DNA of 64,000 nt from Lepeophtheirus salmonis (taxonomy: Eukaryota > Arthropoda > Copepoda > Siphonostomatoida > Caligidae). Below, in pieces: positions 23,855 to 35,560 of this stretch. The stretch spans positions 434,001-498,000 of the forward strand of contig NC_052134.2 in assembly GCF_016086655.4 (NCBI RefSeq), read 5' to 3'. Both the position numbers and the translations under genes were made by a program. Under the pieces are notes generated by a model. That model did not search any database. It saw only the letters and a list, made by a program, of their open reading frames with translations, and had not been told where the DNA came from. Position 1 is the first letter of the stretch. Each line of letters begins with the position of its first letter.

Positions 23855-25271
23855 TATGTGCTTACATCTACTTTACTCATTTTGTTCGTTATGTGTTATA
23901 TATTAGATTTTTATCTAATGCTTTCACTTATTTAGGGAAGAACACTTATATAAGATATTTTAAGTATGGATTTTTGATATTCATTTTTTATGATGTTTCA
24001 AGTGTCGTCAATTGTGTGTAGTTTAATTTAGTTTGATTTTTTCCCCCATTCTAAGAATAAGTTCTTGTGCCTTAATAAGGGGCATTAATATAATGTTATC
24101 TGTTTTAAAATGTATGTAGGAGAAAATTATGTTACTTTTTGACAAGTCTTTAATGTGCATCCAGCAAAATCCTTTGAGTGATATCTTATCACCTCAGATT
24201 CATTAGATTTTCTTTTTTAGTCATCTTTAAAAGTAGTGCAAATGACAGTTGCACTTTCTATATACATTTTAGATATTGAAATTTTTACAGGCTCTAATAA
24301 ATAAAAGCTTCTTTGTTGATAATTGTAAACTCTTTTAGAGTTTTGTTGACTTTATTTTTCTCTCTTGATAGTAGTTCAAAGAATACCCTGATATATGAAT
24401 ATCAGTGGTATTTTGTTAAAGATCACCTTACCAGATAAGACCAGAAAGATATTAATAATATTTTGATTTTAAGGAGGGATAATACTAGTTTTTTTTTCAT
24501 TTCCTAGTTGCTTTTGTCAACAAAACTAACCTTTTTTTAATTTCATTTGTAATACAAATACTTTTATTTAGTATTTTTAAAAATTCGTGGGCAATAACAA
24601 AAACATCCAGTCAATTCATCAAGCTTAAATTTTTTAGCAAATTCATCATAAATACCAATCCTTATATATATTTCGATAGAACTGAAGGGGGATGGTGGAC
24701 ATATTGTGTATATTTTTTTTCAATTGTTTACTTGATCTTTTCTTTGAAAATGAAAAATAAATCAAACTATTATTTCTGTTTTGCTTAAATACGAAACAAA
24801 GGAAAGGTATAGATAAATGATATTTTTCAATCCTTTTACTTGTACATTCAATCTCAACCATGTGTTTCCTTTGTTATTATACCGGGATATCTATGTACAG
24901 TATTCTTCTATATTCTGGTATAACTTTAAAGTACGTATGTAACATATGAAAAAGGAAAATAGAAATAGATGTATAAATGAACTAGAGACTCACGTATGTA
25001 GATATATTTATTCAAATATCAACTTTCAAGAGCTCAGTTGTTGAATGGAGGTTTATACAAGACTTGTATATTTAAATTTTTGTTCATATATTACAGCCAA
25101 TGAAAAGTGAATTAATAAATATTTATCGAGTCTATACCATTGATGAATGTATGATAAAAAAAAGTGGGCTAGTTGATGCCCTTTTCATTATTTGGTATAG
25201 TACTTAGCATGTAGTACTGATGTTTAAATAGTAGTGTTTTATGTAAAGGCTTAAGTAATGTACCATTTTTG
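23855..25271. other. no gene seen
   Basis: AT-rich. The minus ORF 24646-24861 has no recognisable domain. Confidence 0.5.
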
Positions 25272-25450
25272 ATACAGATATTCTGGTTGTCCTTATTTAA
25301 TTGGTCAATTCCAGTATTAGAACTGGTCTTATCAGTAATTAGGACTGGTTATTTAGACAGTTGGTCCTTAAGAACAGCAGTCTATTGGACTGTCAGTACT
25401 TGAGCTAATTGAAAAATAGGAAATGAAATTGATTAACGTAATCTAGGACT
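25272..25450. mobile_element. hAT-like MITE, copy 2 (partial)
   Basis: ACAGATATTCTGGTTGTCC then TTATTTAATTGGTC and CCAGTATTAGAACTGGT resembles the left end of the copy at 15969 (GGTCCTTATTTATTCAGTC, CCAGT...ACTGGT). Related blocks ending in GGACTG continue to about 25400. No right end is found before the U2-like segment, so the copy is truncated or its right end is too worn to see. Confidence 0.45.
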
Positions 25451-25554
25451 GAACTTTAATAGTTGTAGGGCTGATATGCATGAATGAGACAAAACATACA
25501 AAGCATTTACCAATATTGCATAAACACCTACATAATACTATGCACGTACATCCT

Positions 25555-25655
25555 TCAACTCAAATATGTTTTATTTTGAGGAGGGCACATGGTCAGCGTA
25601 TCAGATATTTACAAGTAATCTAACTTTGATCTTAGCCAAAAAGACGAGAAGTGAT
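25555..25655 (-). ncRNA. U2 snRNA-like pseudogene
   Basis: On the minus strand from 25655 the sequence ATCACTTCTCGTCTTTTTGG then CTAAGATCAA matches the very conserved 5' end of U2 spliceosomal RNA at 27 of 30 bases. A second conserved piece, AATATCTGATACG, follows at about 25597-25609 in the right order, and a CCTCCTC...AACATATTT stretch may be the degraded stem-loop II and following region. The branch-site-pairing GUAGUA is changed (GTTAGATTAC), there is a deletion after it, and no Sm-type AUUUUUGG site is visible. A functional U2 RNA is therefore unlikely; this is a retroposed or gene-derived pseudocopy. Confidence 0.7.
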
Positions 25656-28600
25656 AATTTTATGCAATAGTAAATCGTACATTGGTTAAAGTATGAATTT
25701 TTAATTGTTCTTTGAAATCTTTTTAGTTAGAAGTTTTTTGATTTGATCTTTTTTCATTTCCATAATAACATCTCTTGAAATAGTTCTACATACCAACTAT
25801 TTTTGCTTTAAAAGAATTGAAAAATTTACTGAAGTATTGGAGAAAGCTTAATGAACATAGAAAAAGTTATTCCAAAGATGTAAATTCAGAAAATGAGTCA
25901 CAGGTTGGATGTCTTTCATGATTATTAAATGTTAAATATTTCTAGAGTTTATAATATTTTGGAAATAAGTTTAATTATAGCACCTGTAGATTTTAAGTTA
26001 TCGGACTATTTCTGTAATTTAAATTAATATTGTTTTAAGGGAGTAATATTTCCTTGATTGGTTGAAACAAAAATTTAATTTTAATGAAGTGATGTACTTG
26101 AATGTACAAAAGGGATCTTGAGAAAATATTATAATGAACTCAATAAGCGTCAGTTCTCGCCCGGGTCATTCCTAGAGAAGGAAATTTACTTCATGAATAT
26201 GGACTTCAAAGAAGATTTCTATGTCAGATGGTGCAAATGTAATACTATAATATTACTAATATTTAATTAGTACAACTTTATCTTACCAATAAAAGGACCA
26301 CAAAGAAAAAAAAAATCCGTCAAATAAACTTCTGATGTATTTCTAGATACCTGTACCCATAATGTAACTTAAAATTATCGAGTTCAGCTTTAGAAACTAA
26401 TGTTATCTTTTTCATTTCCTATTCACTCTTACAAATTAATGAAAATAGGTGTAATTATTTTCGATATTAGAGAAAATATTCATTCATAAAATATAATTTT
26501 TTACAGAAAAAAATAAAGAACAACTTTTTTGCCATCTTCATATTTCTAACTATAACAAATGTAAACTAGAATGCACAGAGTATTCAACAATACTTTTCGT
26601 CAAGACTAAATATTTTAACTTTTGTGACCAGTATTAAACCGATAATTTTCAATGACTGAACTTTGTGATTTTGTCTATCTAGAAAAATTATATTATAAAT
26701 GTAATGTGATTATATTATTAATTGTAAGCTTTAAAGGTTTAAAGTCTATCAAAAATATACAACGCTACTATGTAACATCATTTTCATCTGCTCACAAAAA
26801 TCCCCCATTTATATTATATTGTATAAAAAGAACATTTTAACGTTCAATTTTTATAAGGGTCGCCTCAAGTTTTAAAAAAAAAAACCATGTTTTTATAGTT
26901 TAAGTTCGATTCAAAGCCATATTTTGAAATGAAATAACTACACAGATACAAATTAAAGGTAATAAGAATGAATAAAAATACTTTCAGCATTCTAAATATA
27001 AATTTTTATTGAGTTCTTTTTTGTGTATAATTCACACAAAATGTGTTAAATCATACAATAAACAAGTAATATGAATGATCTTATTTGGAAGCTTATATGT
27101 CTAGCATATTTTTTTAAAGGCTTTAGATTATTATTAATGCTAATAAATAAGCCTAATATTACGACTAAAAAAATATTTGGCGTTCTATTTTGATTGATTT
27201 TTCCAGTTAAACCTTTTATTTTCTGATGAAATAAATAATTAAATATATAATATAGGTTGGGTGACAAAACGTACATAAATTATCCATAATTAACCCATTC
27301 AAAGGATATTTTAATTAATTTTCCGTTGTATATAAGTATGAATTTTTCAATCGATATAAAACATTTATAAATTCATTTCTGTTTATTGGTCGTCTTACAC
27401 GAAATTACTTGTATAAAAATTATATGTCAGAACCCTTAAGAAAAGGTAAATATCTTTTAGATGATAAGGACTACATATTTTATTAAGAAGGTTTTTCTTT
27501 TTTTTAAGATCGTTGATCGTCCAAAAAAGTTATTTTTTATCATGTCCAATTTTTAACAATTTTATTGAATTTAAAAATTATGTAGTTAAAGAATATATCT
27601 CTGGCAAGAAAGGTAGTATAGTAAATTAAAATAATGTCTTATTTTTATAGCAAATATCTTATTGCTAACTAAATTTTACAGATAGTTTCAAAAATATTCC
27701 ATTTTCAAAGCAAAGAGAGTAGAATATAGTTGAAAAACGTATATAAACCTAACAATATACGACATCCTTTCAAAATATAACAATTGTATCAGAAGAGTTG
27801 ATATATTGGATGCAACAACAGCTGTTGATGGAAAGATAATTAGATGAGGGAAAGAGTAGTGACCAAACTGGTTAATAGTGCATCGGCTGTTCAAATTTGG
27901 TGGCTCATAAAAACTAAAACATGTTTATCCATCATTATTGGCCTGGTTTCCATCTATTTTTGGGAGAAGCAGCTGGCAAAAGCTTAAAAGCCGACAATGG
28001 CCTTCCTCTTATTTTATTTTTCCCTCAGTCAAGTCGTTGCAATGTGTACAAAAACATTCTGGATCATCTTGCCTAATATTATGCTAATGATTGTTCGGCA
28101 ATCCATCAGTCTTATCCATTATCAATAATGTATATTAAAATTATAATTATCTACAGATGATAAAGTGATAAGCACTTTTCCCATTCGAACAACTGCTGTG
28201 TTTGTACTTTTTATCTTTTATTTTAATGTTGATTATTCGTTGATAGGTATTATATCAGCTTAAATGAATTCCATTATCTTTTCCAATTTGCTGTTTTCCC
28301 TTCTTTCCACTGCCACTTTTTCCTTGGGATATTTTTGCATTGCCATTTTGTCCTAAAATCCTCGAAATCATATACACATTACTATATAGATATGCTTCTA
28401 ATACTGCTGGGGTCCCATGGATATCTTGTAATTTTTTATAAAAGTTATTTTCTTATTTAAGTTAAATTAATGAAAAATTAAATTCGTATAAGGATATATT
28501 TTAATATTTTATAAAAATTGTTACCATCATTGGATGTAAACCAAGTTTACCCTGTTTTGTTTGATAACTTATTGACAACAAAAATACACATTCATTATGC

Positions 28601-31600
28601 CCTTCCAGTAGAAGCCCTTGTCCCTAATGGAAAAAAAACTAGGACAAACAATTTTCATAGGTCCTTATTGAGGCCAAATTTGTACCTCCAAACGTGTTGA
28701 CCATAATATAAAATAGGTAATAGTAACTTTGTGTCAAGTTCATACATTAGAGTGGATACATAAGAACTTCCCATCCGAGCTGATGGAGCTTCTGCTGCGT
28801 CATCAAAAATGTGTGTGTTGCTTTGCATTGTCCTGATGATGTATTGTTGTCTTTTATTCACTAATGCTAGACGCTTCCACGCAGAATTGAGTGGGGAGGG
28901 GGGCAAATCGCTCAAATAACTACTGAGCAACACAAAGAGATAGAGTATTGACCCATAGACATAGTAAATTTATATTAAATACTTTTTGGGAAATTTAAAG
29001 TTACCCGGAAAAAATCAATCAAAATCGAAATTTTTCAGAATTTTTTATAAAAAAATTTGTCATATGGAATTATATAAAGCAATTCTTTAACTCCAATTTA
29101 CTATTCTGAAATAAAAGGCCAAAACTTGAAATTATTATCTTCAATACTAAGTTTGCTGATGTAGTTTTTTGAAAAATAAGGAGAACAAAATTATTTTCTT
29201 ATTGAATTAATATTAAATAATATTTTCTCTATTTTGCTTGATTATATGTGTAACTCCAATTCAAAGATTCAAAATATGATAAAAAGAAACAGTTACAATA
29301 TTAGCTCAGGGCAACTTTTTTCTGCATGAGGTATTTTTAAGATTAATATTTTAAGAGACGTTACTAACACCGATTATATCATTTCATACTTCTCCTTATG
29401 AAATAACAATTTAGTCTTCTCTTTGTAATGAAATAAGTTAATTTATGATCGCTGTATAGCTATTGATAGAGTGCATAATGACACTTCTATTAGACAAAAA
29501 ATATGTCTATTGGCCAGTAAAATTTGTAAACAAACTAATCACATGGTTAAATCTAAATAACCATGTTTATGTTTTTTCTATACAATGCCTCGAATAAATA
29601 TTGAAAACTGAAAAAATCGACCAAAAATTGAAAACATCAAGATTTTGGAGTAAAAATTATATACAGAAAATTATATTTATGACGATTCATCAAAATTAAA
29701 TTATTATATTTTTTGGGAGCAAAAAACATAATTGGATTAATAGAAAAATTACTTATAAAGTATATTATATAATACAAATGAATATATTCTAAAAAAGAGT
29801 TAATTACAATTGTTAGTTATATTCGTTATGAACTTTCAGCATACTATTAATCCTTTTGTAAACACGCTCTTTCCTGAAATATGTAGAATGTACACAAGGG
29901 TGGGTAGAAAACCAAAAAGTTAGAAAATTGAAGTAGCTAGTTATATTTCAATTTTATGCATGAAAATAAGCAAAAAAGCCAAATTTTCGATGGATGGGAA
30001 AACTTTTACAGCTACCGAATCGGGATTGAAATATCAATCTCTCATATCATTGTATTATACCTCCTTTTTAGCATACACGGTAATTCAAAAAATACCAGTT
30101 TAGTACTTAATATATTATCGTATGAGTAATTGGTATCTTATTTTAAATAATTCCAAATGTAGAAAAACTCAAAACTCAGTTCTCAAACTTTTTAATCTAC
30201 TCCTCCACGTCGAAAAATTCATTTTCAGCCACATATTCGAGGAAAAATTTTTTATAGTAAATAAATATTTATTTTTGTAAATATCCTACACCTTTTTAGA
30301 GATTCTCCACGTACTCCCTATTTAAGAATCAATGGAATTTGGACTATTAACATTGGTAGACATATTTTTATAACCCCAACAATAAATAAAGAAAAAAATA
30401 GTTAAATGAGACAATTCTTACATAAATTTTTCATTCTTGATTAGGTTGTTTTTAAAGATATTTGATGTAGACATATTATCTATTTATATAACTCTTCAAG
30501 TATAATCAGGCTAAGCCAAACACGTCTGACGATATATTAAAACAGTCAGATGATTCTACAAGTAATGTCTCAATAATAACCAAATTTTTTATATTATTTT
30601 AATTCCATTGCATATTCAACATATCCCCATAATAAACTTGTAAAAACATGTAGTATCATTTGTTAAGTAGAAATTATGATTTCAACAATGAATGATGAAG
30701 ATACTATTAACTAACAAGATAATACATTATTATACATCTTATGAAAACGTGGCGCAACAATATTATTACGCTTTTAAAAATAAGTTACTTTCAAAAATTG
30801 ACTATCAAGTGATAATTTATTTTAAGATTTGTTTAAGCATAAGATATCTTTAACAACTTGTGCAAAATATATATATTTTTTGAATGAGTGACTTAGAAAA
30901 ACTCAACTGACATCAAGTGCGTTTTATGGTAAAAGATAAAATCTAAATCCTTAACTAAAAAAAACTTACTTTGAAAAAAAGAAAGAAAATTTTAACTATC
31001 AAAGTCATATATATCAACCAAAGCACTTCAATGCCTTCTTTTTGGGCAAAAAAAAGTGGCAAAAAAGATAGTATTATATGATAAAAAGTAAAAACTGTAC
31101 TAAAAATAGTAACAGTAACAGGCATATATTTGATTCAAAACAAGATGATTCATTTAATAATGTAAAATTAGCTGATTAGTGACACAAAAAAAAAAATTGT
31201 ATCCTTGATTTTCGAATCAAACAGGTTCGAATAATTTGTTTTCTTTTATTGATTCTCATAAAATGGCGGTTGTCAGGGCTCGTTTTTCATTAAATGGGGC
31301 CTTAAATAAACGATAACATGCTAGGCTCCTATATTTTACTTTAAAGCGTGAGGTGCAGCGCAAGTATCTCCTTAAAACCAGGACTGGCTGTAGTTATAAT
31401 TGTTAAAAAGAAATAAAATGTTACTCGTCAAAACAAATACCGGTCTACTTTTTAAAGTCTGAAAAATGTTTGTTTTTAGATAAATTTGGTCTTGAAACCT
31501 TGATTGTTCTCGATTATATTTGTAAATCAAATAAATACTATTTATAAGAATCTACTTATGAATATAATTAGCAATATCCCATCAAAATATTACAAGTATT

Positions 31601-31748
31601 TTTGGTTATTATCAAATAAAGTATTTTAGCAAATTTAAAATAAAATAAATTGTAATTGAGTGTCGGCAGCTAAGAAATTATTATTTAGATGTACAAAACA
31701 CTGTACTTTGCCATGCCGCCGAGTCTACACAGTCAATTCTACCTGAGA
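25656..31748. other. long AT-rich stretch without an identifiable gene
   Basis: No domain was recognised in any frame. ORFs at 26652-26840, 27046-27276 and 27688-27894 are AT-driven. The minus frame at 28655-28933 (92 codons, AWKRLALVNKRQQYIIRTMQ...) has more balanced composition but no recognised family. Short balanced islands at 26150-26220 (TTCTCGCCCGGGTCATTCC), 27930-28080 and 31260-31400 could be repeat fragments. Confidence 0.45.
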
Positions 31749-32148
31749 TAGGGTTGTGTTGTTCTTTATTGGAGAGAAGATAGCGGTCTTGTCCTGTACC
31801 ATTCAGTTCAGTCCCATTTAACAGTGCTGAAGAAGGTAAAATCAATCCTTTTTGACGTAATTGAGGGTATTATTTGTAGTTATTTTCTTATATAGTATAA
31901 TAAATTATATAACAAATTAAAAAGTTTATATGTTTGTAAATGATGATACTTTTTCAAGATATGATCTGTAACCTGAATCCTTATTTCATATATCTGTTTT
32001 AGATTTTAAAATAATGGATAATTTGATGAATAATTATAAAGACTGTCAGTTAAGTGCCGGTTCCGAGCATCAACGGACTATTCCCTTACTGACCGGGCTT
32101 ATGACTCGACTGGACTAGACCAAATAAATAAGGACCAACACATCACTA
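31749..32148. mobile_element. hAT-like MITE, copy 3
   Basis: Left end TAGGGTTGTGTTGTTCTTTA; the right end read in reverse is TAGTGATGTGTTGGTCCTTA then TTTATTTGGTCTAGTCCAGT. Both ends, and the length of 400 bp, match the copy at 15969-16356 (388 bp). The interior is non-coding. An 8-base target duplication is not clear (CCTGAGA before, TATGTCCA after). Confidence 0.62.
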
Positions 32149-33637
32149 TATGTCCAATTAACATTCAAAATTTGAACATTTTCGATTACAATCTGTAGAG
32201 GATTCTTCAAGAGCAGGTCAACAAACGCAATGTAACTTCTCTAAAAGCTAGCATCGCCAAGAACATACATATCATCCTAGCTGATCATGTAATCAATGAA
32301 ATTTTACTTTTTCACTTTATTAACAAAAAAATGTAAATATTTACTTATTTTATAAGCGTATAGCTTAGAAACTTCTTAATTGTGTATGATAATATACAAA
32401 TAAAATTTAAATAAATTAAAATATTCATAGTGCATCATGTTTTAATTCACCTCATTTTATGTTTAGCTTCTTAAAGAAAACATACATACATAATTTATGT
32501 ATGTAGTATTACTTGAAATGTTGATCACGAATCGGCAATTAACTTTTTCAAATCAAGTCAGATGTTTTAGAAACAAATGTAAAATTATGAAGGGGTTATT
32601 ATTCTCCGAATTATAACATTAAATAGAAGGCCTTATCGTATTAGTCAGGGCTGCTACAACGTGGTGGAGGGGAGGGGTGTTACAATAAATAGACATTTCG
32701 GGGAAAAAATCTACCTATTCCAATAAAAGAACTTTTATAGAAATATTACTTAAAAAAAAAAATAATCAAACTAAATAATGATTCAATGTTTTTAAAGAGG
32801 CCCAAAAACAATTAATACAAAAAGAAGAAAAAATTCAAATAAATCATAAATTAAAAATAAATCTAAGTTGACTAACAGCAGTATTCAAAAATTAAAATTT
32901 TTTTGTTTTTTTAAATAACGTAAAAGCACATTAAAAAAAAAAATACAATCCAAAGATATAAGTGAAATTTATTTTAAGATGTCACAAAAAAAAAAAATTA
33001 AATAAAAACTTTTTGAGATCTGCTTCACTTTGGCTAACGAAAGCATAGAGTTATAGAACTCCAAAGAATAGTAGATATTTAATATAAGCTATGGTTGAAA
33101 ATGTATATATATGGTTTTGGGGAGATAGGTGGTTTTATGATCCGAGAGTCCTGATGTGTGGAAGAGGAGGCCTTTGACTAGTATCCAGGATGGGGGAGGT
33201 AGATTTATCCTTTTGTTTCAAATTCTATGGAGTGTAATGACATCCTTGATGGAACGTCTATGATATATAGTGATGAACAATTTTGGAAATATGGTATTTG
33301 TAACCTCGCTTTGAAGGAAAAAAAGACACAAACCTACCTTTCACCTATTGAGATACTTTATCAAATAATTTATGAAAAGATTAAAGATCTTAGATCCTAA
33401 TATTACGATTGGGAGTACATAAAGTTTGTAAGCTTTCAATATGAATGAATTGTTACGTGTTTTAAATCTTTTTTCCATGATTTCCCAATTTCTAAAGCCT
33501 TCCTAATAATGTAGTGTATATGCTTTTTCAATCTCAGATACCAAGATAAATCCGAGCAATCATCGAACACTTTAAGACTGGGGTGGTACTTTTTGAAAAA
33601 AAAAGATGCATGACACATTTACTAATATTTATAAGTA
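32149..33637. other. no gene seen; one perfect palindrome
   Basis: AT-rich. TACATACATAA-T-TTATGTATGTA at 32483-32505 is a perfect 11-base-arm inverted repeat. A more balanced stretch at 33110-33260 (GGGAGATAGGTGG, GTGTGGAAGAGGAGGCC) is not coding in any frame I can identify. A poly-A-rich segment lies at 32750-33010. Confidence 0.5.
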
Positions 33638-34384
33638 CCCAGTGGTCCATTAAAATCCGATCCCTTTGAACGAAAAACTTGAAAAAGATATAGTTTATTT
33701 ATTATTAATAGAATTTCAACATAATTAACACTATTAATGCATGTACTTTTGAGCTCTCTTAAGGGCACAAGGTCTAACACCAACTGCAGATATATTCCTC
33801 TGCCATCGCGTCCCATTGCTGACGACTTTGATTATCCCTGTGTTTGGATGACGGACCCAAAAAATGTAGTTGAGGGGGTGGGCATCAGGGTTATAGAGAG
33901 GGAGGTCAAAAGAGTTCAAAAGTTCTTTCATTGATGGTGTCAAAAGTGGCCTTTCCACCCTCAGAAGGATATTTCTACGCCCTATTTTGATACTTATCTA
34001 GACAGTCTGGTGTGAAACTTCAAGATCTCTTGCATATCCCCCTATGGACTTTAGGCGTATACCCATGGCCGGTTTCTTTATATATTCCACGTCCTGTTTG
34101 GCCTTATTGACAGAGCCTTTCATCCTCTACAAAAATTCTGAGCATGCTGACGGCGTAGACAGAGGCCCTGGAGACGTTTAACTGATTGGAGAGGGTGAAT
34201 GGAAATTCATCAATCACGTTTAAATGTAATTTTGTCTACTTTTACTTTAGCTTGAGAGCTTAAATTTGCATTGTTTTGTAACTAATTGTTTATTCTTTCA
34301 TATATCAAAATATAAATTTTTTGCTATCACTCAACTTTTATATTTTATTGAATTAAATAAGGGTTCAGATTTCTTTGTACCAGT
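33638..34384 (-). mobile_element. internally deleted mariner, copy 2
   Basis: TA at 33636-33637 precedes CCCAGTGGTCCATTAAAATC. The right end, read in reverse before TA 34385-34386, is ACTGGTACAAAGAAATCTGA then ACCCTTA. Ends and interior match the copy at 22994-23852, including CCAACTGCAGAT, TGTTTGGATGA, AGTGG-CTTTCCACC and GACAGTCTGGTGTGA blocks. The length of 747 bp reflects extra loss. Confidence 0.78.
33734..34150 (-). pseudogene. mariner transposase with core deleted (copy 2)
   Basis: The minus strand reads MERPLLTPSMKELLNSF, the linker after the HTH, then DLPLYNPDAHPLNYIFWVRH and PNTGIIKV, which joins the degraded third-Asp block directly to the C-terminal region. The first and second Asp blocks are gone. 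The N-terminal HTH region at 33960-34150 is readable only in pieces across frames. The junction falls after TPxMKE, the same place as in the copy at 23.2 kb. Confidence 0.72.
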
Positions 34385-34386
34385 TA

Positions 34387-35456
34387 GTATTCTCCAACTA
34401 GCACTTCAGCTAAGAAATTTAGTATAAACATCAATCCAAGCAGATGATTTTTGCATTATCTGCAAATAAAAATATATTTTCCGAAAATTATCCACTGAAT
34501 CCTTATTGTAAACGTCAAAAAGCGAGAGTCAAGTTTATTTCCTTGCGGAACAAATGAAATGACGTCATAAGGCTTACAAACGGTAGAATAGTATTAAAAG
34601 TGATTTTAAGCTTTGTCAAAATTTGATAAGGAGTAATATTAAGTTCAAATAGAAAAAGTCAACAGATATTATAGTCAGAAAATTTAAAAAAAATATTTAT
34701 CTTCCAAAAAATTAATATATATATATCTTATCAAATGTAATATAATATATTGTTTGTATATACATTAAACTTGGCAGACATTTGGTTGGTAAAAAGTCTA
34801 TCCTGTATATTTTTTTAAATGCTAAACATCTAAAAAAAAATTCAGAATTGTGCTATCTCGATAAATTCCTTCATTTAGACAGCAAAGAAAAGTCCACTGT
34901 ATCTTTTTTCCATCTATTGAACATACATAAATTGTCAAAAACAACTTTTTAAATAAATTTTCAATATACACATGTATACTCAATTATTAATGTAACGAAC
35001 TATATAAAATTAGTTAATATTTTGAAATAATCAAATGTAATATAATGAAGAACTATACAAGTTCAACTCACCTCAGTCGGAAAAATAAAGGTTAGGAAGC
35101 CCTTCTTGACTTCCTATAACTTCATGGCGAGAGGTTGTGTATTAAACAACGACATGAAAAACAGTTGGACTACCTGAAATTGGAACCTTACACTCTGGGT
35201 ATTATTACTCTATCATCATGTGGCATCAGCAGAAATAGGGGAGCTTTTCTGGAAGAGTCCTGGAAAATAACCTTAGATATTCGAAAATAAGATGTCTAGT
35301 TCTGTAAGCTATAACACCGACCACACTATTCTAAATAATGCAGGATGGTTTCTGCAAAAATCCCTTCACAAACTAAAAACGAATTTGGTTTTGCTATAAA
35401 TTAGATACATACTTTAATATTAAAAAAATATTTAGTCTTTGAACCTGCTCAAGAAA
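34387..35456. other. no gene seen
   Basis: AT-rich with a more balanced stretch at 35060-35330 (GGTTAGGAAGCCCTTCTTGAC). No readable family. It may belong to the LINE-like remnant that follows. Confidence 0.4.
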
Positions 35457-35560
35457 TATTTTACCTTTTTTGTAAAATGGAAGAAGAGTCTTCTTACCAG
35501 CTATTCTATAGTTGCCCTAGGGTGGTGCCCCTCTGTAAGGCAGCAGAAGATTTAGTATAA
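35457..35560 (+). pseudogene. possible LINE C-terminal zinc-binding tail
   Basis: A frame reads IFYLFCKMEEESSYQLFYSC then PRVVPLCKAAEDLV and TAA. The spacing Cys-x8-11-His/Gln-x4-Cys-Pro with a following Leu-x resembles the zf-RVT tail after reverse transcriptase in non-LTR retrotransposons (HLFFECPxxxxLW). One Cys and the His are missing and nothing upstream is readable as reverse transcriptase, so the call is weak. Confidence 0.3.

Noticed and set aside
31215..31235. Possible tRNA T-arm (GGTTCGAAT)
   Set aside because: No matching acceptor or anticodon stems around it.
33737..33934. Plus ORF of 65 codons
   Set aside because: Antisense to the deleted mariner; the minus frame carries the family motif RPLLTPSMKE.
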